A stretch of DNA of 64,000 nucleotides from Blastomyces gilchristii SLH14081. Its lineage: Eukaryota > Ascomycota > Eurotiomycetes > Onygenales > Ajellomycetaceae. The DNA lies in NCBI RefSeq assembly GCF_000003855.2, contig NW_003101678.1, positions 805,493 to 869,492 on the forward strand, given 5' to 3'. The position numbers and the translations under genes are program-made. This document shows, in pieces, positions 46,110-58,621 of the stretch (position 1 is the first letter of the stretch; the number at the start of each line of letters is the position of its first letter). The notes below the pieces were generated by a model. That model was not told the origin of the DNA, did not search any database, and saw nothing but the letters and a program-made list of their open reading frames with translations.

Positions 46110-49100
46110 GTGAGATTGTGTGTAGTTCTCATCAGTCAAGAGCTGCTGTTTTAAATAATACAGAGCTCAGAGTTCAGATTAGATAATTATAGTTAACTCA
46201 TTTCACAAGATATTATTAGCTGCAGTTATAAAGTTTCTTATCAAGAATATCTTTAATCTCTCACTTAAGTTCATTATCTTCTTCTACAATCTCTGACAGC
46301 TGTCAGTCAGAAGTCAGTTAAGAAGAGAATAAATTAGTGATAGCATAGTGAAGCAAGCTTGTATGAAAGATATTATAAATCTCTGATAATATGTCAAGAC
46401 AGTAGTTGTGACTGTCTAGAACTTCTATCACTTTATACTTAGTATGACAGTAATTCAGTATACAAGATAAGTGTGTGATTCATATATTCTTAAGATTCAA
46501 TTATATCAGGTCTTTTATCTTATATTACTCAGCAGAGTCTTAGTGAATATTGATTTAATTCTCTTAATCTTGTTTATTACTGATTATGAAGGCTTCTACT
46601 CAGTCATGAGCATCTCAGAGCTTTGTTACTATATTATCAGTGATCTGAATCAGACTGTGAAGATTCAGTGTGAAATGTATAGTCTCTAGAAGATTCAACA
46701 CCTTCATATAATAACTGTGTGTAAGAAAGAACAGACTTATATCTGTTGAAACAGCATCTCAATCATTGATAGTGATCTCTGTATATAGAAGAAGATCATG
46801 TCAATCATTCTGTGAATAATTGCATAACTTATAAAGATAGTTCTTTATTATCTGAATTATTCATTCTGATGCATTATCAGTCTCAGAGTGATAGACAGTT
46901 AACAAACAGTGTATAATCTTGCGAACTTGACAGATTCTTGTTCAGAGAGTGCTTATAAATTGACAGCTCTGATCAGATACTATAGATCTCAGTAAGTTAT
47001 ACATTTAATAGAATAAACTCTGTAAGAAGGCTTCAGTGACTTGTTCAGTATTCATCTTATCACAAGATTCTAATATTAGATCTTTACTCAATCAGTCAAT
47101 GATAATCAGAATGTTCTTACAATTCTTACTCTCAGAGAGATCAACAGTAAAGTCAATTACTACATCTCATCAGATTCTATCAGAGACATTAAGTGATTTC
47201 AGTAGATCTTTTCTACAGTTCTTTTACAAGATGATGAAAGAATATCAGTTGCAGTTTCAGATAAAATATCTGATACTGTTTAATATCTCAGATCAGTAGA
47301 ACTCTTAAGAGATTATTTAATACAGTTATTTATAACCTGAGTAATCAGTTATATAAGAATCATGCATCTCTTGTATTATTCAGATATAGAAGAGTATAGA
47401 GTGAGAGACTCAGCATTGTTTATGAAATTACAGAGTGTTATTATCATTGATTAAACATTCTGAGATATTAGTTCTTATATGTAGTTCTCAGAGTGCTTCT
47501 TGACATACTGGTTCAGTAAGCACTTGAAGAAGTTTGTTAGTTTGAGCTATTATATATCATAATTCATTCAGTGTAGATTCAGACAAAGAAGGTATTCTAA
47601 TTGAAGAAGTATGTATAGTGTCATAAGTCATTTCATTATAATTAATTAATATTTTCAGATTCAAGAGCTGATGCTCTTAATTTATTAAGCAGTTGTTTAT
47701 CACATTGAAAGGTATATCTTACTCTTATTATAAGAGAGCATCTGTCATTGAGTTCTGACAGCCAGGGCAATACTGTATTGTAAAATGAAAACAGCTTAAT
47801 AGCTCAGATCATTGCATCTGTTATTCAGTAAGCTTATAGATGATTATAAAATACTTGAGATTCTTATGATTTGTGATTATCTCAAATTTAAAGACACTTT
47901 GAAGTTCAGAGTCTCATTCTTCTAGACAGTATATAATCATGAGAAGTTTCTTATCATAAATCTTGTAATTACATTCAGCATAACTCAGTTTCTTAGATAT
48001 AAAGACACATGATTGTAAGATATCTTTATTATTATATTGCAATATAGCTTCTTCTATAACATAGTCAGAGAAATCAGCTTCAATAACTATCTCATAATCA
48101 GAATTAAATATTATCAGTAGAGAAGTATTAATGAATATCTTCTTCATCTGTATAAATACAGCTTTGATGTCTACTGATCATTGAAATACTGAGTTCTTTT
48201 TAATAAGTTCTGTGAGTAATCTAGTAATGTCTGAGAAATTCTGTATAAATTGCTGATAGATGTTAGTAAATTTAATAAAGCTTTGTACATCTTTCACAGT
48301 GTATAAGACTTCTTATTCAAGAATAGCAGAGACCTTCTCAGAATTGATTTCAATTCTCTTATCAGCTTCTATAATAAAGTCTAGATATTTTATACTCTTA
48401 ACTTTAAAATCATACTTGTCTATATCTATCAGTAGTTCTGCTTCTTGTAGTTATTATAATACTCTTTACACATGTTCTTGATATTCTTTTCTGAACTCAT
48501 TAGTGAAGATGAGAATGTTATCAAGATAATCAGATACAAATTTATCAAGAAAATCTCAGAGTGCTCAGTTAATATACTTCTGAAATATACTGAGAGTATT
48601 AGACAGTCTGAAGAGTGTGACTACTTATTCAAAGAGACTATATCATGTTCAGAATGCTATAAGTCACTTATCTTCTTCAGAGATACAGATCTTATAAAAC
48701 ATGATAATAATATCTAACTTTATAAATCATTGAGCTTGTCTGATACAAGCTAGAGTTTTATTAATAAGAGATAAAGAATAGCAGTCTTTCTTTGTTAATC
48801 TGTTCAGTTCTTAATAGTTCACACAGAATCAGAGTTTTTCATCTGATTTCTTTGTAAAGACAATAGAAGCTGCAGCAGAGAAGTTACTAATATATATGAA
48901 TTCTTTATTCAACAGATTATTGAGTGTCTTTTGAAGAAGAAGAAGTTCATCTCAGAACATGTTATAAAGAAAGCCTTATAATGATTCAGAGTCTTTGTCA
49001 TTCTTCTTCTATAACTTGATACTATGATTCACTTCTAATTCTTGTAAGAGAGATAGATTTGTAACATTATTATCTTATTGAAAGATATCTAGATATTCAT

Positions 49101-51100
49101 GATATTATTAAGAGAGTTTTGTATAAGAATCTGTTATTATAATATGAGATAACTTTTCTAGAGCTTTTTTAATATCAGTCAGACTAATGAAGTAGATTAT
49201 CACATAATTCTGCTATCAGCAACCTTGTTAGTAAGCTTATCAGTGACTTCTTTTTCAGAGTATTTTATAAGTATTGACAGAGATCTGTGTCAGATTCGTA
49301 GTCTTGTGAATATTATCTTTGTGAATTCTATTATTATTAGAGAATATTAAGCTTCTGTTTCAAGTGTTTGATAAGATGCCTTGTTCAGATAGTCAGATAA
49401 GTTCTAGCATAAGATTATAGTCAAGATTATCAACTTTATATATATAAGCATCTTCACATTGATATTCTCTGATATATATGTTTAGTTTCATTATGTAATG
49501 AGTGCAAACATCTTTTAAATCATTAAATTCTGCAAGAAGTCAGAGTTTTAATAAGAGAATATACTGAAGATTATAATATCTTACAACTAAAGATTTAATT
49601 ATTGTATAGTAACATAGATTACTATCTATCATGACTTTCATATTATACATGTTATTCATCACAGTAGATACAAGAATCACATTCATTATTATTTTCTCTT
49701 TAAATCATTATTATCTGACCTCTTCAAGCTTCTGCTTATGAATTTAAACAGAAGCTAATCTTTTCTCTGTTTCATCAGAATATTCTTATAGTTATCTTCT
49801 AAATCTTTCTCTAATACAATGTGATTAGTATGAACTGCTGATATTAATCTTTCTTTTGAATAAGAAGACACATAGGCTGATTAGTAGTTGAAAGTGATAT
49901 ATTCTGATCAGTTACAATTGATGTACACTTCTTATTAATCTCAATCAGTGACTTCTTCAGAAGTGATCTCAGAGACTCAGAAGTCTGTTCAGACAGCAGA
50001 AACTCTTGTTTATGTATAGATATTTAAGTTCACTCAGTTCATAGCATCAGCATTGTTATTATTTAATACAGATGTATAAATGACTGAAATATAACATCTT
50101 CTTTCACTGTTCTGTATACTCTTAAGCTTGATAAGATAATTATTCAATGTCTGAAGTTGTATGCAGAAGTCTTCATAAGTCAGATCTTTATCTACACTTA
50201 TGAGAGTCTGTAAGAGTTTGAAAGTTAGTGTCTTCTTGAGCATGCTAATCTTTATTTAATTCTGTTAAGATTGATCACCTGCTTCTAGAATCTTGATATC
50301 AAAGTCAGAAATGAATATTATAAGAGAAGTATTTCTCTGTTAAGCACTCTGTAATTAATTTAATGCTTTTTACTGTGTAACAGTGTCTCTGAATAGAATA
50401 TTAAGATATCTGATGATATTATCAGATGTATATAATACTGATTCACATGTCTTCATTCATGAATGAAACTTCTGTTTCATGCGATTCTTCAATTGATCAT
50501 TGATATACTAACTTTGATTAGTTAATAAGCTAACAATATCTTTATCTAAACTTAGTTTCATAAGCAATTTCAATCTTTATAATGAATAGAGAGTGCGATC
50601 AAAATCATTGAAATTTGTAAGAGTGTCTAGACATTTCTTCAGTACTTATATCATATTTATATCTAATTCATTTGATATTGAAATTATCTGTGCAGGAATT
50701 CCTTCTTAAAATAATTATTAAATTTCTTTGTATTGATGTTATTAAGTTATATGCATATCAGCTATCTGTTGCTGTTGTAATTTCAACATTGCTTGAAGCC
50801 ACTGTGACACTGTATCTATGCTCATGTTCAAGAGTTCTCTTATATTATCAGTAGACATAGCTATATCATTTATTGACTGTGTGATATCTGTGAAATTGAA
50901 AGAAGTGTAATTGTATGAATATCTCATATATTCAAGATGTCAGAACTCTCAGATCTTTCACTGATATTCTCTTATAAGATCTTATTACAGAGTCAGAGTG
51001 ACTGATAAGTAAGCTTCTATCTAGAGACTCAGTGTTCACTTAACTGATTGTTCATTTCTCTATTTCTTACACATTGTTATATGTTCAGATATCTTCTCAA
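46110..51100 (-). pseudogene. Gy2-c gag-pol polyprotein (decayed)
   Basis: Read on the minus strand. The gag fragment 50243-50034 (MLKKTLTFKLLQTLISVDKD) is stop-free. The knuckle near 49920-49880 reads YINCN-stop-SEYITFNY, so two Cys and the His are Tyr. RT box SDYLDNILIF near 48530-48510. RNase H at 48147-47914 is an open 77-codon stretch (NSDYEIVIEADFSDYVIEEA, then SKKLSYAECNYKIYDKKLL) matching the gypsy RNase H, with catalytic Asp of EADxSD kept. The integrase runs from about 47700 to 46400. The chromodomain region lies near 46320-46130. It is dead as a whole despite the well-kept RNase H piece. Confidence 0.78.
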
Positions 51101-51143
51101 TAAATAATTGTTTCTAATAAGAAGATGATGAATGTTTTTCAAG

Positions 51144-51455
51144 TATAAGAGATCTACACTGAATAGATTAGTATAATATATAGGTCTTATAATATAAAAA
51201 GTGGAAAATTTTAGAGAATGAAAAAAGAGAAAGTGCAGAAATCAGTGATTGAAGTGAATATTTATACATGTATGCAGTGAAGCTTCAGAGTGAAAGAATA
51301 GAAATTTCATGTATACAGTGAAGCTTCAGAGCAGAAGAATAGAAATTCTATGAGTTTTTCAGCTGAGAATCAGTGACTGAGAATAAAAGCTTTCGGCGGA
51401 ATCTATGAAGTGTAATGAAATAGTCTATATGATTAATCAGGCGCAGCCTGTCACA
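51144..51455 (-). repeat. Right (5') LTR of Gy2-c
   Basis: 312 bp, TATAAGAGATC to CCTGTCACA, with two copies of the 41-bp internal unit near 51278-51345. Confidence 0.9.
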
Positions 51456-53606
51456 GAAATTGACTTATAAGTCTGACTGTGTAATATAAAAGATAAAGAA
51501 GCTGTTATCTATACAATAACAGCTCTCTACTATATCAAAGTTAAGAACTAACTGAATTATTTAAAGAATAATTATAAGAGATTCTACTGATTCATTCTCA
51601 AGATCTATTTAGAGAATAAGTTAAAAGACTCTACAAGCTGAATAGAGAATATCTGAGCTGTGATCATTAATATTAGAAAAAGAGATGAGAAATCTGATAA
51701 AGATTACACACAGCACTTCATAGAATTATAATATAAATTAAGATCTATGAAAACAGAGTTCTGAAACAAGATATAAATAATAATATTTATAAAGAAGCTG
51801 AATAAAGATATATAGAATAAGCTTATTAAGTAAGACTTTAAGTCTCTGACTCTGAAGAAACTAATAACTCTTATTCACTACTTATAAATCACTGTGAAAA
51901 TTATAGATTTATAGAGAGTGAATTACTAATCAGCTCTGTAAGAGCTAGAATAACAGAGAAAAGATTTATTAGAAAAAGATAACAGAGTATAGAGAGATTT
52001 ATATCTAACTATTGAGCAGAGAGAGAGAGTTTCATAAACTTCTATAAATAAAGTATATAATAGAGAGATTAAGACAAAGAGTCTTTACTTTATCTATTAT
52101 AAATTAGAAGATCTTTATATAAACTGTTCTAATAAACTGAAATAGAAATTTGAGAAGTTATATACAGAGTCAGTAACTGTCTTCTTAAAAGTCTTGAAGT
52201 TAATATCTGAATCTGTTACTTTCTTAATAAAAATATATACTTATAGACAGAGACTGTATCATAGTACTACTATCTCACAAGTATAAAAAGTATTAATAAA
52301 CTCAGAAGCTCAGATCACTGTAGTATCTTTAAAGCTCACAGAGTAAATAAACTGAGTGATGAAAACTAAGAATCTACTCTTATAATAAGCAGTATATAAG
52401 AACTCAGATCTGAGAACTGAAAGACTTATAAGAGTTATCTTTGAATTACAAGATCTCTCTGAAACTTAGAGAAGATTTATAGAAACTATAATTATCACAG
52501 ACATTACAGATAACATGTACTTAAGACTTATATAGCTTTAAAGACATAATTCACACATAGCTATCTATAAGTCAGGTTAATACTTCTGATCAGTATTGAT
52601 AGACTCACTTATAAAGATAAAATCAGTTAATACTATAGAGTTAATTAGAGAAGATAAGGTTATTTATATAATAAGTTTACAAGTACCTGAGAATATTATA
52701 ATTATGAAAACTAAGCTTTAGATATCAGAGAAATAGTGAGATCTCATAGAGCTATTCATTTCAGCTAAAATAACTCAGCTTTTATCTTATTATAAGAAGA
52801 ATCTGATAATAGATTTAATAAAAGAGAAGAAACTCTTCTGAGAATTAATCTATAAACTCTCTTATTATAAGACAGAAGTCTGTAAGCTTATATAAAGAAG
52901 AATCTGAAGAGTAGCTTTATCTAACTCTTACAGATCTCTGCAGAAGCTTCTGTAATATTTATAAAGAAGAAGAATAAAGATATCAGATTGTATATAAACT
53001 ACTATAATCTAAACTTTAAGATTATCAAGAGTCACTACTCTCAATCTCTGATTAAGAATGTAATCAGCTATCTTATAAAAGCTGTCATATTCACATCAGT
53101 GAATAAAATTAATATATAAACATGACTATAAATACAGTCTGAGAATGAATGAAAGCCTGTTTTTAGAACTATACTGAGATTATTTGAATATATAGTAATA
53201 TCTTTTAATTTAACTAATATCTCTATGATATTTCAGTCTTTTATTAATAAAATACTTTATATATATCTGAATATCTTTATAGTAATATATCTGAATAATG
53301 TGATTATATACTTTATAAAGAAGAAAGAACATACTGAGAATATACAAACTATATTAAAGATCTTAAATAAGACAGAACTGTATATTAAACTTATAAAGTA
53401 TAACTTCAGTACTTATCAAATTAATTTTCTAGAATATATAATTATTATAAATAATATTCAGATGAAATCTTTACAGATTAAGACTATTCTATTATAATTA
53501 GAGTTAACTAGTATTTATAAGATTCAGATCTTTCTGAGTTTTATAAATTTCTATAGATAGTTTATCTTTATATTTATAATAATTTTCTCAACTCTTACAG
53601 ATATAC

Positions 53607-53607
<1 letters not shown>

Positions 53608-53638
<31 letters not shown>

Positions 53639-53990
53639 TTTCATTATACTCATATGCAAGCGGAGCTTATGATGAGTCCTTGCGTGATGTTAAATACAGG
53701 TCAAGTGTTGATTATACAGGAGGAAATACAGGTGTTGAGACCACACCAAGATAACAAGAACATAGGAAAATACAAAGGAGTGACAATTAGATACATGCGA
53801 TAATAACTTCCCAGCTCAGGAACATAGAGCGATTCATTGAAGCGATTTGTACACCTCTGTATTTATTAGGAACCTGAGGTGCTTGAGTTCCGGATTTAAT
53901 GTATTCCCTGCGGGTTTCGAACCCACGCGCCTTGGTTTCCCACGCCAAGGCGCTACCGGGTGGCCGCATTAACCATTCGGTCACCGGGGC
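53608..53990 (-). mobile_element. SINE-S1: tRNA-headed SINE in Gy1-C pol, the most complete copy
   Basis: 383 bp on the minus strand with a perfect 14-bp TSD CTTACAGATATACT (53594-53607 and 53991-54004). The tRNA-like head (53990 leftward) has A box TGACCGAATGG (53983-53973) and B box GTTCGAAAC (53922-53914); the tail ends TATAATGAAAGAATAATAAT plus an AAT array (53608-53640). It keeps CpG throughout. The open frame across the head is not a gene. Both TSD copies carry the mutated form of the Gy1 sequence (the same site in Gy1-B reads CTTACAGACATGCT), so it landed after Gy1-C had decayed. Confidence 0.94.
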
Positions 53991-54439
53991 CTTACAGATA
54001 TACTGAAGAGTGAAAATAAGAAGAAGTTATCTTAAAAATAAAGTTTAAAAAGATTGTTAAGAAGATTATTATTATTATTCTTCAATTATAGATGTATACA
54101 GTCAGAGACTATGACATCTATCTAAGAACCTTTAGATCTCAGAGTTTTTCCTATATCTATAGAGTCAACTATTATACATTTATCAATTTCAGATATGCAA
54201 AATTAGAAAATTGCAGCTCAGAATACAAAAACTGTTTATAAATTACAGCATTTCAACACCTTCTGATACTTTGAAATCATTTGAAAATATCATGATAAAG
54301 GAAAAGAGAACATAGTTCTAAAGATAGACATATTAAATAGATAGATAGAAAAGAACAGAAAGAAATAAGTATAGTAAAGAGAGACTATAACAAAATAAAA
54401 TTATTAAAAGATAGTGTATAGCTGTTTTAACAGACAATA

Positions 54440-57400
54440 TCTAATTAATTTCTGCCTCTTCATATTCAGACACTTCTGAATTCAGTCATTTTCTTATAGC
54501 TGCTTGAGTTTCTGATAGAAAGTCTATTAAGTATTTAATTCCTGTCTAAGTTGAGAATAAGAACCTCATATTTAATTGATTTAAATCATACTTCTTCTTT
54601 AATCTGACTCTGAGCCTATTGTATAATGCACAATGCATTATAATATACTCAGGATTTTTATTTGCATTGCAGAATGAGCACTCTGTTGAATCAAATCTAT
54701 CATCAAATCTTTGTATACAGGATTTGAAATAATCATGTTCTAGTTTCAGCTAAATTATAGATGAGAATATTTTCTTTTTACATTTAATTGAACAAGATTT
54801 CTACTTTGATTTTATCTCAAATCTTGAATAATATATGCTCTTCTTTTGTTTCTGCCAGCTTTTATTTCACTTGTTTAAACAAGATTCTTTTATTGTTCTC
54901 TTTATGAAAGACCAGAACACTGTTTTTTGAATAGATCTGCTTAATTCTGAACCCTTTTTTACAGCTGAATCAGTCAATTCATTGTCATGAATATTCATAT
55001 GAGCAGGAACTCAATGCAGATAAATTATTAGTTTTGATGTTCTTCTCTTTTGAATTTTCAAAACAGAGTTTAAAATCACTTCAAGATTCATTTGATCATT
55101 ATTAATCTGACTATTTCTAAGTCTTTTTAAAGAAGCTTGACTATTAGAGAATATTTATACCTCTTTTAAACTATTTTCTCTTTTATGAGATTTTATTTCA
55201 ATGAGTTTGAAAGCTTTCACTACTATAAATAGTTCAGCATCAAAGACTTCAGATTCACAGCCTAAATTTCAGAAATCTGAGATAAAATTGATATTATCTT
55301 CAGTATAAGCAATGCCTGTGCCTAATCTATTCAAATTCTCATTTTTTGAGTTATCTGAGTAAATCAGAATAGAGTCTTTTATATTGATTGTAGAGATCTT
55401 CTTCAAATACTGTTCATATTCTCTCTCTCTAGATAGTTCACTTATTTATAAGTCTATAAGAGATTTCAGCTTTTCTCTTCAGAGAGATATCTTCTCATGA
55501 TCAATTATCTCAACATTTAATGAAGAAAATTGATTTTTAATCAGTGAATATAATTTATACAGTTGAGAGAGCATTTTCTTTGAAGCATTATTCTCATTTT
55601 AATCAAGAAATCTATTTCAATTCAGTTCATTTTCTGAGTTAATTAATGAAAATAAAGAAGAGACTCTTTCTCTGATTATATAATTTAAGCTCATCTTCAT
55701 GACTCTCAGAGTATAGTTCATACAGGTCTTTTCAAATTGAATAGTAGAAGATGATTTGAATACATTCAGAATTCTTCTCAACGCTCTGTTTTACAGACTT
55801 TGAAAGAGTTCAGTGAAATTATCTTGATTATTTCATCAAACTTGAACTTCATAATCAACTACTGAGATAATATAGGTCATTTATAACTGTCTCATAGTCT
55901 GAAAGAATAGACCTCTCTCAGTATTTAATAGTCTGATTACACTATTCAGTAGTCTCTCTGTCTTGATAATTCTTTGTTAAATATGATATTTAAAATTCAA
56001 CTTGGAGTTTAATCATACTCCTAGTTATTTGACATTCAAACTGGGTTTAATCTCTTTATTCAAAAGAGTTAGACTTAGTTCTTTCTCATTAAACCTGGGA
56101 AAAAAGTGAATTAACTCAGTTTTATTCATATCAAATTAAATTAGATTGATATCTGCTCTAACAAAGATTTTCTTTACTGCTTTCTCAATCACTTCTAAAT
56201 TCTCTTTGATTGTCTTTGAACTGTAGAGTAAATCAATATCATCTACATAACTTGAAGATCTCACTATTTTCATCTCTCTATTCTTGAATAGATATGCAGT
56301 GTATATTGTAAATAAAACAGATGAGATTGAAGATTCTTGTGATACTTCTATTTTTATCTCAGTTTTATCTTGTTTTCTTTCATCAAAGAATAGTTGTATA
56401 ATTCTTTTAGATATAAAACAATTAACTCATTTTATTAGAGAAAGTGACAGTTTTAACATCTTCAAAGTTTGAATCATCTTAGACTTTGAAACATGATCAA
56501 ATGCATCTTTTATATCAATAAAAACTGCAGTCAAGATCAGGTCTTCATGCTTTGCTACTTGAATATTATAAATAACTGAAAGAACAGTGTCAATTGTAGA
56601 ATATTGTTTTCTACCTTTCATTTATTCATTAAATAGAAGAGAATCACTAATAGAGCTTATAAAAGATAATCTAGTAACTATTATCTTTTCTAGAATTTTT
56701 TTCAAACAGTTCAACAGAGATATTACTCTATATGACTTAGAAATTGCAGCTTTTCTATTAGGTTTTGCAAGGATTACTTCAGTAGCTTCTCTCCAGCATT
56801 CAGAATGATAATCATTTTTTAAGAGACTGAAAAAGAGCTCAAAATATTCATTCTTCAAGTAGAAATATATGTTTTGAATAATCAAGTGATTAATTGAATC
56901 AGGCTCTGCAGCAGTTTTAATTGAACTTGAGAATATTGCTGACTCTAGTTCATCATATGTAAGCTCAGATCATTCTCAGTTATTTTCATCAATATATTCA
57001 TGAAATGAAATATTCTTCTCTTCTAAATATGATGAGTTTTGAAAGAGAATTCTTATAAAAGCTTGATATTTTTTCTCAAAAGAGTTTACTGTATACAATT
57101 CATTCTGAAATTCATATTCTAAGATTGAAAGCTTTGCTACACTTCTTGTTTTAGTATAGTTAAAGACTATAAAAACTTCTTTTTCTTATACTTCTTTAAG
57201 AAATTTGTTTCAGCAATCTGTTTTGACTCTTTTAATATCTGAAAAATATTCATTTTAAATAGCTTTGAACTCTTCATCAGATATTAAGTTATTCTTTCAA
57301 TCTCTCTTAGCAGTGACTAATTGCTTTCTTTTAAAAGTGATATTCTCATTTCATCAAGGTTTGAAATACTCAGAAGACTTTTTCTTTGAAATATTTTCTT

Positions 57401-58346
57401 CAATACTTATTAGAAGAATAGATGTAATCAGCTTTACTCTATTCTCAAGTATTTCATTTCAGATATCTTGACTTTGATTTCAATAAAGCTCACTCTGTCT
57501 TTCAGATTTCAGCTGTTTTACTCTTGCTTCAACTGCTTTTCAATCAGCTTTTTCAAAGTTATACTGATTAGAGAGAAGAGGATTTTCACTTCTTTATTTT
57601 TCACTCAGTTTAATATCAAATTGAATGATCTCATGATCTGATCCTGAGATTTCATTTGAATTAGTAAATCAGTTTATAAGTCTTTTTTCAATTAGATTTT
57701 ATGACATGAAAGTTAGATCTATAATAGATTTCTATTTCATGTCTTTTCTAAAGAATGTTTGTTGATCAGACTTGTTAACTAAATCTATTGAATGTTTAAA
57801 AGTTTATTCAATCAGTTTATCTGCTCTTACTGCTCTTGTGCACTCTGAGCTTCATCAGAGATGATGTGCATTGAAGTCTTGTGTAATTATAGAGTTTTTT
57901 AAGAGAGTTATATTCAAAAATTCTCTGTCAATTGTTCAGGTATTGTTGTTTTCTTTCAATGACTTTTCATTATAGATATTTATAAGTTGAATAGTATCAA
58001 ACTCATTCTCTTTATCTATAATATCACTCACTAGAATATCTGAGTCAGATATGATATTAAATGTCAAATTAAATTGATATCTTGATCTTTTTCTCCTATA
58101 GATCACTACTCTTGATTTTATCTCAGATTTTTCAGGAATAAAGCAGTAATAGCTTGAATGAGAAATGATGTACTTTTGCTCAGTATCAAAGTTTGGTTCT
58201 TGAAGAAGTACAGAGTCAACTTTTTATTCAAATACAATCTGAAGACAAGAATAAATGCAGTTTAAGTTTCTATTTACATTATTTTGAATAAATGTGATTT
58301 TTTAAGAGTTTTTAAACTTTTTTTGTTGTTTTTGTTGTATATTCAT
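54440..58346 (-). pseudogene. LINE-T ORF2: APE endonuclease, RT, RNase H, CCHC finger (decayed by stops)
   Basis: ATG at 58346 (MNIQQKQQKKFKNS), about 30 nt after the ORF1 stop. Endonuclease: LLQEPNFD, then DFNAHH at 57878-57861 followed by two TGA where WW is expected. RT: EVILAKPNRKAAISKSYRVI and SLLNCLKKILEK (about 56810-56690), FIDIKDAFDHVSK (about 56530-56480), and an intact YVDD catalytic box at 56249-56238. RNase H: EVFDAEL at 55250-55230. Finger: CSFCNA...MHC (54683-54630), His changed to Tyr. Most of the frame can be followed in a single phase, so decay is by point mutation, mainly Trp to TGA and Gln to TAA. ORF2 protein would nick DNA and copy RNA at the break. Confidence 0.9.
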
Positions 58347-58375
58347 ACTAAAAGAGAGTAGAGATAGAGTAGAAA

Positions 58376-58620
58376 CTAATCACTATTATCAGATAGTAGA
58401 TTATAACTATTTTGAAAAGTAGGAACCTCAACTGCTGGCATTATATCTAGTTTATCATCAGAGTCATTTCTCAATTCTCTAATCTTAACAGGAGTTTGAG
58501 GATTTAAATTCTGTTTACACTTAGCTGGAGAATTGAAGTTTGAAGATCTAGATAGTTAAGAGTTTCTTCTTTTTAAGCTTACAGTTATAGATTTACTAGC
58601 TTGACCTTTCTCTTCAGTTT
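58376..58620 (-). pseudogene. LINE-T ORF1, C-terminal 80 codons
   Basis: The frame EEKGQASKSITVSLKRRN runs from the truncation point to a TAG at 58378-58376 with one internal TAA. The Pro/Asn/Lys-rich sequence (PAKCKQNLNPQTPVKIREL) shows no domain. It lies directly before ORF2, as in bicistronic LINEs, where ORF1 codes for a gag-like RNA-binding protein. It is cut by the 5' truncation. Confidence 0.6.
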
Positions 58621-58621
58621 T

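Larger units (their letters stand above)
45819..51455 (-). mobile_element. Gy2-c: chromovirus copy nested in Gy1-C gag
   Basis: Flanked by the perfect 5-bp TSD GAAAT (45814-45818 and 51456-51460). LTRs: left 45819-46089 (271 bp) and right 51144-51455 (312 bp). The 41-bp difference is one extra internal repeat unit in the right LTR. Net length 5.64 kb, genes on the minus strand. The plus-strand pyrimidine run at 46094-46105 is the likely polypurine tract. Confidence 0.93.
45386..53607 (+). pseudogene. Gy1-C gag, protease and RT (decayed), split by Gy2-c
   Basis: 45386-45818 and 51456-53607 align without large gaps to 26972-29600 of Gy1-B. The gag knuckle region near 52080-52140 has lost its Cys/His pattern. 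The protease DSG region near 52290 is now NSEAQITV-like. The RT core reads YLNNVIIYF near 53290, both catalytic Asp codons of YLDD changed to Asn. A 90-codon piece of the RT thumb (53225-53497) happens to be stop-free and is not a separate gene. Stops include many TAA from CAA, which are rare in Gy1-B. Confidence 0.8.
54066..58621 (-). mobile_element. LINE-T: Tad1-like non-LTR retrotransposon, 4.56 kb, truncated within ORF1
   Basis: Flanked by the 13-bp duplication ATTGTTAAGAAGA (54053-54065 and 58622-58634) in Gy1-C pol; Gy1-B shows the empty site at 29594-29606. Order on the minus strand: end of ORF1, ORF2 with endonuclease, RT, RNase H and a CCHC finger, then a 3' UTR of about 365 bp ending in an AAT repeat. 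Presence of RNase H and the C-terminal finger fits the fungal Tad1 group. It is truncated at the 5' end, so it was probably dead on arrival. Confidence 0.93.
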
